Shown here piece after piece: positions 37,703 to 46,601 of a stretch of 64,000 bases of DNA. The translations under genes and the position numbers were made by a program. How positions within the stretch are numbered: position 1 is the first letter of the stretch; the number at the start of each line of letters is the position of its first letter. This DNA is from Hoeflea algicola. GTDB lineage: Bacteria; Pseudomonadota; Alphaproteobacteria; Rhizobiales; Rhizobiaceae. Below the pieces are notes generated by a model. That model did not search any database and was not told the origin of the DNA. It saw nothing but the letters and a program-made list of their open reading frames with translations. Where the stretch lies: assembly GCF_026619415.1 (NCBI RefSeq), contig NZ_JAOVZR010000001.1:558001-622000 (forward strand). Direction: 5' to 3'.

Positions 37703-39019
37703 GTGGCGAATGCGCTTGGGCTCGATTTTGGCACGACGAACACTGTGCTGGCGCAACGGGCCCAGGGGGAGGAGACAGCGTCAATTCGGTTCGACTCTCC
37801 CGCCGGCTCCAGCGACACCATGCGCACCGCGCTCTCCTTCATCAAGGATCCGCAACTTGGCGCCAGCGCCTTGCAGGTAGAAGCCGGTTCCTCCGCCATC
37901 AGCACCTTCATCGATAATCCCGGCGAGTGCCGCTTCCTGCAGTCGATCAAGACCTTTGCGGCGTCCCCTTTGTTTCAGGGCACACTGGTGCATGCGCGCC
38001 GGTTTCAGTTCGAGGACCTGATGGAGGTCTTCCTCAAACGGCTGGAAAACTATGCAGGCGATAACTGGCCATCTCCGGTCAGCCGCATCGTCACCGGACG
38101 CCCGGTGCATTTTGCCGGCGCCAATCCGGATGCAGATCTGGCCATTCGCCGCTACAGCGAAGCTCTCGGACGCTTGGGTTTTCCGGAGCTCCATTATGTC
38201 TACGAGCCGGTGGCCGCGGCCTTTTACTTCGCGCAAAATCTGACGCACGACGCCACCGTGCTGGTGGCTGATTTCGGCGGCGGCACCAGCGATTTCTCGC
38301 TGATCCGGTTCGAGACCAAAGCCGGTCGCGTCAGCGCCATTCCGGTCGGTCAGTCCGGCGTCGGCGTGGCTGGCGACCAGTTCGATGCCCGCATGATCGA
38401 TCATCTGGTCGCGCCTGAAATTGGAAAAGGCAGCCAGTTCAAGAGCTTCGGCAAGAGGCTGGATGTGCCGGGAAATTACTACCGCAATTTCTCGCGCTGG
38501 AACCAGCTGTCGATCTTCAAGACCACCAAGGAATATGCTGACCTCAAGGCGCTGGTCCGCCAGGCGGTGGAACCGGACAAGCTCGAACTGTTCATCGATC
38601 TGATCGAGCATGACGAGGGCTACCAGCTGCACCAGGCGGTATCGGCAACCAAGATGGCGCTGTCGGGCGCAGAGGAGGCCGAATTCGAGTTTTCGCCGCT
38701 GGGCGCGGCCGGCCGAAAGATTGTGAGACGGCAGGATTTCGAAACCTGGATCGAGGCCGATCTGGCAGCCATCACCGCAGCGCTCGACGATGTCCTGGAA
38801 AAGACCGGCACCGCTGCCGGCGCCGTCGACAAGGTCTTTCTTACCGGTGGCACTTCATTCGTCCCGGCGGTCCGAAACATCTTTGCAGAGCGCTTTGCCG
38901 CCGACTGCATTGAGACCGGCGGCGAACTGATCTCGATCGCCCATGGACTGGCGCTGATCGGCGAACGCGACGACATCGAACAATGGACGGTTCCCGTGGT
39001 CACACCCGTACCGGCGTGA
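37703..39019 (+). CDS. Hsp70-family protein, YegD-like
   Basis: This 438-residue actin/Hsp70-fold ATPase lacks the usual substrate-binding domain, like E. coli YegD. Phosphate 1 motif LGLDFGTTNTVL, connecting region VYEPVAAAFYFAQ, phosphate 2 motif VLVADFGGGTSDFS and adenosine motif VFLTGGTSFVPAV are all present. A GTG start at 37703 nine bases after GGAG puts the phosphate motif at the usual position; the longer ATG form adds 16 poorly supported residues. Function in this group is unknown. The membrane J-domain protein elsewhere in the window could be a partner, but nothing links them physically. Confidence 0.88.
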   Translation: MANALGLDFGTTNTVLAQRAQGEETASIRFDSPAGSSDTMRTALSFIKDPQLGASALQVEAGSSAISTFIDNPGECRFLQSIKTFAASPLFQGTLVHARRFQFEDLMEVFLKRLENYAGDNWPSPVSRIVTGRPVHFAGANPDADLAIRRYSEALGRLGFPELHYVYEPVAAAFYFAQNLTHDATVLVADFGGGTSDFSLIRFETKAGRVSAIPVGQSGVGVAGDQFDARMIDHLVAPEIGKGSQFKSFGKRLDVPGNYYRNFSRWNQLSIFKTTKEYADLKALVRQAVEPDKLELFIDLIEHDEGYQLHQAVSATKMALSGAEEAEFEFSPLGAAGRKIVRRQDFETWIEADLAAITAALDDVLEKTGTAAGAVDKVFLTGGTSFVPAVRNIFAERFAADCIETGGELISIAHGLALIGERDDIEQWTVPVVTPVPA

Positions 39020-39097
39020 TGGGCGTGCATTCTGCCGCCGCGCCCGGGTACCGCTATCCGGTCCGCAGGCTGGAAACCCGCCAGGCTGTGTGAGGGT

Positions 39098-39439
39098 CTA
39101 ATTGACGATGGTGATGTCGCCGCGCAAGAGAGCCTCGTACGAGTCGATGGCGCAGGCCTTGCGCACATCGTCTTCGCGCCCTTGGGGTTCTGCGCTGCAC
39201 TGTGCGGCACAGATCTTGTCGGCAGCCTTGGCTGCTTCCTTGTATTCCTGCCGACCGGGACTAACCCGTGAATCATCAAAGCCATGTGTCTTGCCATCGA
39301 CGCAGGCCGCATAGCACACGACGTGCGGCTGACATCTGGCGTCGCCTGGCTGATACTCGGCCTGGGCGGCGGCGGTCAGCAGTATGGCCGATGTGAACAG
39401 GCCACAAACCAGGGCGGTTGATAGTTTCGGATCTCGCAT
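39098..39439 (-). CDS. Small secreted Cys-rich hypothetical protein
   Basis: This 113-residue protein has a signal peptide (about residues 1-27, ending TAAAQA) and a mature part of ~86 residues. It has six Cys (ARCQPHVVCYAACVDG and KICAAQCSAE, then RKACAIDSYE), enough for three disulfides. No family is recognised. It lies convergent with the Hsp70-like gene, and no partner is suggested by the context. Length, signal peptide and Cys pairing make it a credible periplasmic protein. Confidence 0.65.
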   Translation of the reverse strand: MRDPKLSTALVCGLFTSAILLTAAAQAEYQPGDARCQPHVVCYAACVDGKTHGFDDSRVSPGRQEYKEAAKAADKICAAQCSAEPQGREDDVRKACAIDSYEALLRGDITIVN

Positions 39440-39828
39440 GGTCGGTAGTCCCTAAATCAACGAAAAGAAAGATCATCGAAATTCTCAATGACCGGAGAAT
39501 AAAATTTGTCAGAAAACGAATGCCGTCGAGAACTTCCCGAAAAGATCAGCGCCGATGCAATCGCTCGCCAAGTTTTTCGGGCGCGCCACGCTACCAATAC
39601 GACAGAGAAATTCTATTGGTGCAAGCAATAGGTGGCGCCAACGGGCTGGTGTGCGCCAGTACACACCCGTCGAAATTGCTAATCCGGCCTGTTGCCTGCA
39701 CGCAGCACCTATTCCATAGGTGCGTCACGAGTTTATCCGGGAGGTCGCCGATTTGGCTGCCGTTTCACCCGTAGCGTCATGCGCCGGGCTGCGAAGGCCA
39801 CCTCCGCAAAACCACAAAGGAACGCACC
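39440..39828. other. Intergenic region with a 19-bp palindrome
   Basis: These 389 bases carry no supported gene. The half next to the Cys-rich gene is A+T rich, as expected for a promoter. A perfect palindrome with arms GCACCTAT (39705-39712) and ATAGGTGC (39716-39723) lies 106 bp before the SnoaL-like gene and could be an operator. Confidence 0.45.
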
Positions 39829-40215
39829 ATGGCCACCGACGCCGGCAGCAACAAGCAAAACGCGATCGCGTTTTACGACATGATGTTCAACAAGTGCGAG
39901 CCGCGCGCGGCGATCGAGCAGTTCGCCGGCGACGACTATATCCAGCACAATCCCCATGTCGCCGACGGCAAGGAAGCCTTCATCGCCTATTTCGAACGGA
40001 TGGCGAAGGAATTTCCGGGCAAGCTCACCCATTTCAAACGCGCCATCGCCGAAGACAATTTCGTCGTGCTGCATTGCCACCAGGTCTGGCCCGGCAGTGA
40101 TGACTACGCCGGCATCGACATCTTCCGCTTCGATGACAACGGCAAGATCGTCGAGCATTGGGATGTGTTGCAAGTGATTGGCGATCACTCAGAGAACGGC
40201 AACGGCCTTTTCTGA
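39829..40215 (+). CDS. SnoaL-like / NTF2-fold protein
   Basis: This 128-residue protein has the NTF2-like alpha+beta cone fold. Diagnostic features are NAIAFYDMMFNKCEPRAAIEQ, DDYIQHNPHVADG, AYFERMAKEFPG and IDIFRFDDNGKIVEHWDVLQ. This SnoaL-like group is annotated in many bacteria as a polyketide-cyclase-like or ester-hydrolase-like protein, but the substrate is usually unknown. An AAGGAA site precedes the ATG. A small cupin follows 110 bp downstream; co-function is possible. Confidence 0.85.
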   Translation: MATDAGSNKQNAIAFYDMMFNKCEPRAAIEQFAGDDYIQHNPHVADGKEAFIAYFERMAKEFPGKLTHFKRAIAEDNFVVLHCHQVWPGSDDYAGIDIFRFDDNGKIVEHWDVLQVIGDHSENGNGLF

Positions 40216-40325
40216 GCAGACTTGAGTGTGAACCGGCAAAGGCTGTTTGTGATGTGTCTTTGAGTTTGTAGCTCTTTCCGAAATGGTGTTTTCTTGCTGC
40301 CTGGATCAGCAGCGGAGGCATGCCG

Positions 40326-40718
40326 ATGGCGGAGACAATTATTCTCAGAAGCGGCGAGGGACGTTCTTACGATCTCGGGAAGATGACAGCGCTGTTCAAG
40401 GCCGACGAGGGCGAGACCGGTAGCCGCTACTGTGTTTCGGAATGGTGGATGGAGCCGGGGACGGAAGGCGTCGGCGCGCACAGCCACGAGGCCAATGACG
40501 AGGTGTTTTACGTGCTTGAAGGGGCGCCCGGCATTCTGATCGGTGAAGAGTGGCAGCAATTCGGTCCCGGCGATTTCATAAGGATCCCGGCCACCGTTAC
40601 CCATGATTTCCGCAATCGCACCGATCGGCGCGCCGGTTTGCTCAATTTCTTCATCCCAGGGGGCTTTGAAAGCAGCATGCCGGCAATCGTCGATTGGTTC
40701 GACAAAAATCCCGACTGA
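40326..40718 (+). CDS. Cupin-domain protein
   Basis: This 130-residue single-domain cupin has motif 1 GVGAHSHEANDEVFYVLEG (His-X-His and Glu metal ligands) and motif 2 with PGDFIRIPATVTHDF (third His). It therefore probably binds a divalent metal. A typical role is a small isomerase, dioxygenase or sensor; substrate unknown. Two in-frame ATGs exist; the one at 40326 is seven bases from GGAGG, while the earlier one at 40320 is only one base away, so 40326 is preferred. A terminator follows. Confidence 0.85.
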   Translation: MAETIILRSGEGRSYDLGKMTALFKADEGETGSRYCVSEWWMEPGTEGVGAHSHEANDEVFYVLEGAPGILIGEEWQQFGPGDFIRIPATVTHDFRNRTDRRAGLLNFFIPGGFESSMPAIVDWFDKNPD

Positions 40719-40729
40719 CGGCAATCAGA

Positions 40730-40757
40730 AAGGGGCGCCCACCGGACGCCCCCTTTG
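40730..40757. terminator. Bidirectional terminator between the cupin and NCS1 genes
   Basis: Arms AAAGGGGCG (40730-40738) and CGCCCCCTTT (40748-40757) can pair with one bulged C. It lies between convergent genes, with A-run and T-run on its two sides, so it can serve both. Confidence 0.65.
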
Positions 40758-40779
40758 CAATTCATGTGATCTGTCTCGG

Positions 40780-42204
40780 CTATTTCTTGGTGACGAAGAA
40801 ATAGACCAGGCCACCCAGTGCTGCGCCGATCACCCAGGAGAACCCGGACAGGAACTCCAGCGCCGGCAGCCAGACGGTTGCGACTGAAAATATCGAAGTC
40901 AGCGCAAAGGCGATCAGGGCCCGCTTGTTCCAGCCATTATCATAGAAATACGCGCCGTTCGGATCGGTCGAAAACAGCTTCTGGACGTCAAGTTTGCCGT
41001 TCTTGATCATGTAATAGTCGACAATCATGATGCCGTAGACCGGGGCCAGGATCGCGCCGAGCGTATTGACGAAATTGAAGATGCCGATCTGACTGATGAC
41101 CGAGACCCACAACCCGCCGATGACCAGCGCAAAGCCCGAGGTGATCAATCCGCCAATGCGGAAACTGATCTTGCTCGGGTAGAGGTTGGCAAGGTCGTAG
41201 GCCGGCGGGATGAAGTTTGCCACCAGATTGATCCCCACCGTCGCGGCAAAGAACATAAGTGCCGCAAGCACCGTCAGCGGTAACGAATCGACCCGGGCAA
41301 TGATGTCGGTGGGGTTGGTCAGCGCCTCACCCCAGATGGCCACGGTGCCGGCAGTCACGATCAACGCGATGGCTGAGAAGAAGGCGATGTTGAGCGGAAG
41401 ACCGGTAAAATTGCCTTTCTTCATTTCTCCCTGGGTTTTCACGAACCGTGAAAAGTCGCCGTAATTGATCACAACGGCGGCGAAATAGGCAATCATCGTG
41501 CCGACGATGGCGAGAAACGCCGTAAACGAGCTGCCCTCATAGCTGCCCGTGCCCTGGAAGATCGTTCCCAGTTCCGAAAACAGCCCGTTGCCGGCCTTCC
41601 ACCAGATGATGCCGGCAAGCAGGATCATCACCGCATAGACAAACGGGCCTGCAAAATTGAGAAATTTGGTGATCCACTCGATGCCGTTCCAGAACAGCCA
41701 GATCTGGAACACCCAGACCATCAGGAAGGCAATACAGTCGAGCCCGCCCATACCAAGGAACATGGCGTCACCCGAAGCGCCGAACAGTGCCTTGAGCAAT
41801 AGAGCTACCGCCGTGGAGGCGAAATAGGTTTGTGCACCATACCAGAAGATCGCCACGATGGCGCGCAGCACAGCGGGAAGATTGGCGCCCCTAATGCCCA
41901 TGCTGGAGCGCGCCATAACCGGAAAGGGAATGCCGTATTTGACGCTCGGCTCACCCATCAGATTGACCAGCCACATGACGAATATGCCGGCAACCATGAT
42001 CGCCGCAAACACCGTCCAGCCATTCAGGCCAAAGGTCAAAAACAGCGACGCAGCCAGCGTATAGCCGAACAGGCTTTGGACATCATTGGCCCAGACGTTG
42101 AAAATCTCGAACCACCCCCAGGTTCTGTCCTTCATCGCAATCGGCTTCAGGTCTTCATTATAAAGGCTTGGATCGTGATTCTTGATCACCAGGTCCTCAG
42201 TCAT
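40780..42204 (-). CDS. NCS1-family nucleobase/hydantoin:cation symporter
   Basis: This 474-residue, 12-helix inner-membrane transporter belongs to the NCS1 family (Mhp1, CodB, PucI). The N-terminal cytoplasmic part has LYNEDLKPIAMKDRTWGWFE and the first helices NVWANDVQSLFGYTLAASLF. Mid-helix motifs are YGIPFPVMARSSMGIRGANL and IFWYGAQTYFAS, typical of the substrate-binding site. Likely substrates are cytosine, uracil, allantoin or hydantoins; no catabolic gene nearby decides among them. The 160 bp upstream carry two copies of a palindromic repeat, and a resolvase-like gene is divergent to it. Confidence 0.9.
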   Translation of the reverse strand: MTEDLVIKNHDPSLYNEDLKPIAMKDRTWGWFEIFNVWANDVQSLFGYTLAASLFLTFGLNGWTVFAAIMVAGIFVMWLVNLMGEPSVKYGIPFPVMARSSMGIRGANLPAVLRAIVAIFWYGAQTYFASTAVALLLKALFGASGDAMFLGMGGLDCIAFLMVWVFQIWLFWNGIEWITKFLNFAGPFVYAVMILLAGIIWWKAGNGLFSELGTIFQGTGSYEGSSFTAFLAIVGTMIAYFAAVVINYGDFSRFVKTQGEMKKGNFTGLPLNIAFFSAIALIVTAGTVAIWGEALTNPTDIIARVDSLPLTVLAALMFFAATVGINLVANFIPPAYDLANLYPSKISFRIGGLITSGFALVIGGLWVSVISQIGIFNFVNTLGAILAPVYGIMIVDYYMIKNGKLDVQKLFSTDPNGAYFYDNGWNKRALIAFALTSIFSVATVWLPALEFLSGFSWVIGAALGGLVYFFVTKK

Positions 42205-42280
42205 GCTATTCCCCCTCCAATCAATATTGACGTGTCGGCCATGCCGGGTATGAAAATTTACAATAGATTAACAGTCGTGC

Positions 42281-42321
42281 ATTATGCCGTGCATAATACC
42301 GTCATTAATGCCGTGCAAAAT
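42281..42321. promoter_or_regulatory. Two copies of a palindromic operator-like repeat
   Basis: Copy 1 is a perfect dyad ATTATGC-CGT-GCATAAT (42281-42297). Copy 2 (42304-42321) is ATTAATGCCGTGCAAAATG, the same core with two differences that weaken the symmetry. Repeat spacing is 23-24 bp, close to two helical turns. They lie between the divergent NCS1 transporter and resolvase-like genes, 77-117 bp from the former start codon. The layout is typical of tandem dimer sites for a regulator. Confidence 0.65.
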
Positions 42322-42364
42322 GTCAACCGAAATCATCTCGGGTACTGAGCAACGAGGAGTAGAT

Positions 42365-42931
42365 GTGAAAATAGGATACGCACGGGTGTCAACGAAATGG
42401 TATCAAAGCAAAGTTCAGCTGGCCCAGTTGGAAGGGCAGGGTTGTGCCAAGGTCTGGAGCGAGGAAAATTTCTCGCACGACGGCCCGGATGACGGCTTCG
42501 AGAGGTTTCTCGCCGAAGTCTCGCCCGGTGATACGGTGGTCACAACTCGCTTGGCCTCGCTGGCCGACTCGGCACCGGATCTGTTGCGCCTGCTCGAGAA
42601 AATTCACCGCAAGGGCGCCTATTTCCGTTCTCTCGCCGAACCCTGGGCCGACACCACGTCGGAGGGCGGAGACCGGGTCATCGAGACCGTCCGCGGCCTG
42701 ATCGAGTTCGAGATCGCCGTTGCCGACGTCAAGAGCCGCGACGACCAGGACCGGCCGAAAACCTTTGGTGTCTCCGCCGGTCGCCCGCAAAAACTCTCCA
42801 ATCATCAGAAGCAGAAGGCGCTGTCGCTGCTCAAGGTCGGCAAGTCCGCGGCCGCCATCGGTCGCATGCTCGGCGTCAGCCGCTCAACCATATCCCGACT
42901 GAAGAGCGAAAAAGCCGCAGCGACCGAGTAG
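42365..42931 (+). CDS. Serine-recombinase/resolvase family protein, catalytic site degenerate
   Basis: This 188-residue protein has a resolvase N-terminal domain (about residues 1-135) and a helix-turn-helix of the resolvase/Hin type (about residues 145-182, AAAIGRMLGVSRSTISRLKS). The nucleophile region IGYARVSTKWYQSKVQL keeps Tyr, Arg and Ser9. The normal LDRLGRS block is replaced by TTRLASLADS, which loses the Asp and the second Arg. The E-helix reads LIEFEIAVADVKS instead of the usual LAEFERELIRERT. It may be unable to recombine DNA. The GTG at 42365 lies five bases from GAGGAG. No cargo, repeats or partner of a mobile element is nearby. Confidence 0.82.
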   Translation: MKIGYARVSTKWYQSKVQLAQLEGQGCAKVWSEENFSHDGPDDGFERFLAEVSPGDTVVTTRLASLADSAPDLLRLLEKIHRKGAYFRSLAEPWADTTSEGGDRVIETVRGLIEFEIAVADVKSRDDQDRPKTFGVSAGRPQKLSNHQKQKALSLLKVGKSAAAIGRMLGVSRSTISRLKSEKAAATE

Positions 42932-43204
42932 CGGTCGCCGCGGCTGCAAGGTGCATCGCGCGGCTCCAGTCCGTGGTGTCGCCGCGATAAAGAGGCTGTC
43001 GGGGCTTGGCCATGGCCCCGCGAACCGGGCGGCAATCGGCACATTTGAGCCGCGCCACCCTTGCATAATATTTTGATAGTCTGTAAGCGACGCCTATTCC
43101 ACACGTGGGGCATGGGTTGGTTCGGGAGAAATCCGGATCGGTCCGCCGGTGGCGCTTTGCGCTCACGCCCTGCGGAGGTTCAACCGGAAACAGGAGTAAT
43201 AGGC

Positions 43205-44041
43205 ATGGCATTGCCGGAATTTTCCATGCGCCAGCTGCTTGAAGCAGGCGTCCACTTCGGTCACCAGACTCACCGCTGGAACCCGAAGATGAAGCCGTAC
43301 ATTTTTGGCGCGCGCAACAACCTTCACATTCTCGATCTCGGCCAGACTGTGCCGCTGATGTCGCAGGCCCTCAAACTGGTCTCCGACACAGTGTCCAAGG
43401 GCGGCCGCGTGCTGTTCGTTGGCACCAAGCGCCAGGCTTCCGAAATCGTTGCCGATGCAGCTTCGCGTTCGGCTCAGTACTACGTCAACGCCCGTTGGCT
43501 CGGCGGCATGCTGACCAACTGGAAGACGATCTCGCATTCGATCCAGCGTCTGCGCAAGCTCGACGAGATCCTTGCACAGGAAGCTTCGGGCTTCACCAAG
43601 AAGGAACGCCTCAACCTTGAGCGCGAGCGTGAAAAGCTCAACCGCGCTTTGGGCGGTATTCGCGACATGGGCGGCACCCCCGACCTGATGTTCGTGATCG
43701 ACACCAACAAGGAAGGCATTGCCATCCAGGAAGCCAAGCGTCTTGGCATTCCGGTTGTTGCGATCATCGATTCCAACTGCGATCCCGACGTTGTCGATTA
43801 CCCGATCCCGGGCAATGATGATGCTTCGCGTGCCATTTCGCTCTATTGCGATCTGATCAGCCGCGCCTGCATCGACGGCATTGCCCGTCAGCAGGGTGCC
43901 TCCGGTGTCGATCTCGGCGCCATGGATGCCCCGGTTGAGCCGGCGCTTGAAGCAGCCCCTGAAGCTGCTGCAGTTGAAGCTGCTCCTGCGGAAGCCGCAC
44001 CGGCCGAAGCTGCACCGGCAGAAGAAGCCGCAAAGGCCTGA
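43205..44041 (+). CDS. rpsB: 30S ribosomal protein S2
   Basis: This 278-residue ribosomal protein begins [21 protein letters not shown], the universal S2 start, and carries [31 protein letters not shown] and [24 protein letters not shown] stands nine bases before the ATG, which decides the start over long upstream extensions. The C-terminal ~35 residues are a low-complexity Ala/Pro/Glu tail (repeats of APAEA), common in alphaproteobacterial S2. It is the first gene of the rpsB-tsf-pyrH-frr cluster, followed by a hairpin that may reduce readthrough into tsf. Confidence 0.98.
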   Translation: MALPEFSMRQLLEAGVHFGHQTHRWNPKMKPYIFGARNNLHILDLGQTVPLMSQALKLVSDTVSKGGRVLFVGTKRQASEIVADAASRSAQYYVNARWLGGMLTNWKTISHSIQRLRKLDEILAQEASGFTKKERLNLEREREKLNRALGGIRDMGGTPDLMFVIDTNKEGIAIQEAKRLGIPVVAIIDSNCDPDVVDYPIPGNDDASRAISLYCDLISRACIDGIARQQGASGVDLGAMDAPVEPALEAAPEAAAVEAAPAEAAPAEAAPAEEAAKA

Positions 44042-44063
44042 TTCCGGGTTTCGGACAAAACCG

Positions 44064-44093
44064 GCCCGGCCAAGCCACAGTGCTTTGCCGGGC
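44064..44093 (+). terminator. Hairpin between rpsB and tsf
   Basis: Arms GCCCGGC (44064-44070) and GCCGGGC (44087-44093) form a stem, extended by partial pairing in the loop. A weak T-run follows. It is probably an attenuator or RNA-processing element setting the rpsB:tsf ratio. Confidence 0.5.
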
Positions 44094-44195
44094 TGTCATG
44101 TTTTATTGGCATGGTTGACATGCTGTCGGGCGATCCCGCGCTTCCGTGAGCCAATCCGGCCGGACCGGGCGTCAATCTAGAATGAAGAGGCTAAG

Positions 44196-45119
44196 ATGAG
44201 CATTACCGCTGCAATGGTAAAAGAGCTGCGCGACAAGACCGGCGCCGGCATGATGGACTGCAAGAAGGCATTGGCTGAAACCAATGGCGACATGGAAGCC
44301 GCTGTTGACTGGCTGCGCGCCAAGGGCATCGCCAAGGCTGACAAGAAATCCGGCCGCACCGCTGCCGAAGGCCTGATCGCCGTTGCATCCGAGGGCAATT
44401 CCGCGGTTGCCGTCGAAGTCAATTCGGAAACCGATTTCGTGGCCCGCAATGATGGCTTTCAGGAACTGGCCCGCTCGATCGCTAGCGTCGCCTTGACCAC
44501 CGATGGCAACGCCGAATCGGTCAGTGCCGCAACCGTTGCGTCGACCGGCAAGTCGGTCGTCGACACAGTCAAGGACGCCATCGCCCATATCGGCGAAAAC
44601 ATGAGCTTCCGCCGCTCGGCCAAGCTGTCGGTCGATAATGGCGTGGTCTCGACCTACGTCCATAACGCCGTCGCCGATGGCCTCGGCAAGCTCGGCGTGC
44701 TCGTTGCTGTCCGTTCGACTGGCAAGCCTGAAGCGTTGGAAGCAATCGGCCGTCAGGTCGCCATGCACATCGCCGCCACCAACCCGCTTGCGCTGACCTC
44801 CGATGATGTCGACAAGGTCATCGCCGACCGCGAACGCGCCGTCTTCATCGAACAGGCGCGCGAATCGGGCAAGCCGGACAACATCATCGAAAAGATGGTT
44901 GAAGGCCGTATGCGCAAGTTCTTCGAGGAAGTTGCGTTGATGTCCCAGGCTTTTGTCATCAATCCTGACCAGACCGTTGCCGAAGCCGTCAAGGCTGCTG
45001 AAGCCGATGCCGGCGCACCCGTCGAAATCGCCGGTTTCGTCCGCTTCCAGCTGGGCGAAGGTATCGAAAAGGAAGAAAGCGACTTCGCAGCCGAGGTTGC
45101 TGCTGTCGCCAAGGGCTGA
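44196..45119 (+). CDS. tsf: Translation elongation factor Ts
   Basis: This 307-residue nucleotide exchange factor for EF-Tu starts [20 protein letters not shown], with the signature [20 protein letters not shown] and [14 protein letters not shown]. The dimerisation domain includes the [21 protein letters not shown] block. The length is typical. AAGAGG precedes the ATG. It follows rpsB by 154 bp in the conserved order. Confidence 0.98.
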   Translation: MSITAAMVKELRDKTGAGMMDCKKALAETNGDMEAAVDWLRAKGIAKADKKSGRTAAEGLIAVASEGNSAVAVEVNSETDFVARNDGFQELARSIASVALTTDGNAESVSAATVASTGKSVVDTVKDAIAHIGENMSFRRSAKLSVDNGVVSTYVHNAVADGLGKLGVLVAVRSTGKPEALEAIGRQVAMHIAATNPLALTSDDVDKVIADRERAVFIEQARESGKPDNIIEKMVEGRMRKFFEEVALMSQAFVINPDQTVAEAVKAAEADAGAPVEIAGFVRFQLGEGIEKEESDFAAEVAAVAKG

Positions 45120-45149
45120 TCCTCATCCCATTGTCGAAAAAACCGCTAG

Positions 45150-45175
45150 GGCATCGCGTGACAACGCGATGCCCT
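45150..45175 (+). terminator. Strong hairpin between tsf and pyrH
   Basis: Perfect 10-base arms GGGCATCGCG (45150-45159) and CGCGATGCCC (45166-45175) flank a six-base loop. Only a short T-stretch follows, so termination may be partial. Confidence 0.65.
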
Positions 45176-45214
45176 TCGTGTATCCGGGCCTGACACAGAA
45201 ATTCGGACTTTTCC

Positions 45215-45937
45215 ATGACATCCAAGCCCCTGTTCAAACGCGTCCTCCTCAAAGCATCCGGCGAGGCCCTCATGGGCGAGCAGGGATTTGGAATTGACGT
45301 CGCCGTGGTCGACAGGATCGCCGACGACATCGCCGAAGTTCGCGCCATGGGCGTCGAGGTTGGTGTCGTGGTTGGCGGCGGCAACATCTTCCGCGGCGTC
45401 GCTGTCGCCTCCAAGGGCGGCGATCGGGTCACCGGCGACCACATGGGCATGCTGGCAACCGTCATCAACGCACTGGCGTTGGCAACATCGCTGCGCAAGC
45501 TGGGGATCGACACCGAGGTGCTCTCGGCTATCTCGATGCCGGAGATCTGCCAGAGCTTTTCCCAGCGTGCAGCCCTGCATCATCTGCAGAAGGGCCGCGT
45601 TGTGATCTTTGCCGGCGGCACCGGCAATCCGTTCTTCACCACCGACTCCGCCGCAGCCCTGCGGGCCGCCGAAATGGGTGCCGAGGCCATTCTCAAGGGC
45701 ACCCAGGTCGATGGCATCTATTCAGCCGATCCCAAGAAGGTTCCCGACGCCACCCGTTTTGACAGCCTGACCCACGACGAGGTCCTCAACAAGGGCCTCG
45801 CGGTAATGGATGTCGCCGCAGTTGCCCTGGCGCGTGAAAACCGGATCCCGATCGTGGTCTTCTCGATCCACGAGGCCGGCGCCTTTGCCAAGATTATGAC
45901 AGGCGGAGGGCGGGCGACCATCGTTCGCGATCATTGA
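45215..45937 (+). CDS. pyrH: UMP kinase
   Basis: This 240-residue cytoplasmic hexameric kinase converts UMP to UDP in pyrimidine synthesis and is also allosterically controlled. It has the amino-acid-kinase fold with RVLLKASGEALMG, VVVGGGNIFRG, STRMPE-like SAISMPEICQSF, and FAGGTGNPFFTTDSAAALRA. Length and motifs match bacterial PyrH. It sits in the conserved tsf-pyrH-frr order. Confidence 0.98.
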   Translation: MTSKPLFKRVLLKASGEALMGEQGFGIDVAVVDRIADDIAEVRAMGVEVGVVVGGGNIFRGVAVASKGGDRVTGDHMGMLATVINALALATSLRKLGIDTEVLSAISMPEICQSFSQRAALHHLQKGRVVIFAGGTGNPFFTTDSAAALRAAEMGAEAILKGTQVDGIYSADPKKVPDATRFDSLTHDEVLNKGLAVMDVAAVALARENRIPIVVFSIHEAGAFAKIMTGGGRATIVRDH

Positions 45938-46002
45938 AGCGTGAGCCGCGCACCCTGCGCTCCGTGTAAACACAGCAGCATCGACTGCAGGAAGGACTAG
46001 CG

Positions 46003-46563
46003 ATGAGTGAAGGCGCTGACATGAAGGAACTTAAACGTCGCATGGAGGGGGCAATTGCCGCGTTCAAGAGCGACATTGCCTCGTTGCGCACCGGCCGGGC
46101 CTCGGCCAATGTGCTCGATCCGGTGATGGTTGAAGCCTACGGCTCGCGCGTGCCGCTTAACCAGGTGGCCAACGTCACCGTGCCGGAAGCACGGATGCTT
46201 GGTGTCTCGGTCTGGGACAAGCAGATGGTCGGCGCAGTCGACCGTGGCATCCGCGAGGCCAATCTCGGCCTCAACCCGATCGTCGATGGCACCAATCTGC
46301 GCATCCCGTTGCCCGAACTCAACGAAGAGCGCCGCAAGCATCTGGTCAAGGTGTCCCACACCTATGCAGAGAACGCCCGCGTCGCCATCCGCAACGTTCG
46401 TCGCGATGGCATGGACTCACTCAAGAAGGCGGAAAAAGACGGCGACATCAGCCAGGATGACAGCCGGCGCGATTCCGATCTGGTGCAGAAACTGACCGAT
46501 GAGACGATCAATGAGATCGACCGCTTGCTGGTCGAGAAAGAAAAGGAAATCATGCAGGTTTAG
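46003..46563 (+). CDS. frr: Ribosome recycling factor
   Basis: This 186-residue factor releases the ribosome from mRNA after termination, with EF-G and IF3. It has the helical domain with [20 protein letters not shown] and the insert with [38 protein letters not shown] is characteristic. The start at 46003 gives [14 protein letters not shown]. Its end lies 38 bases before the preferred uppS start. Confidence 0.98.
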   Translation: MSEGADMKELKRRMEGAIAAFKSDIASLRTGRASANVLDPVMVEAYGSRVPLNQVANVTVPEARMLGVSVWDKQMVGAVDRGIREANLGLNPIVDGTNLRIPLPELNEERRKHLVKVSHTYAENARVAIRNVRRDGMDSLKKAEKDGDISQDDSRRDSDLVQKLTDETINEIDRLLVEKEKEIMQV

Positions 46564-46601
46564 GCGTGACTCGCGTTACAAGTCGATTAAAGGCCAAAAC
46601 A

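Noticed and set aside
42365..42931. Resolvase gene as part of a transposon, phage or integron
   Set aside because: No terminal repeats, att-like duplications, integrase, transposase or cargo genes are visible around it, and the flanks are an ordinary transporter gene and the conserved rpsB cluster.
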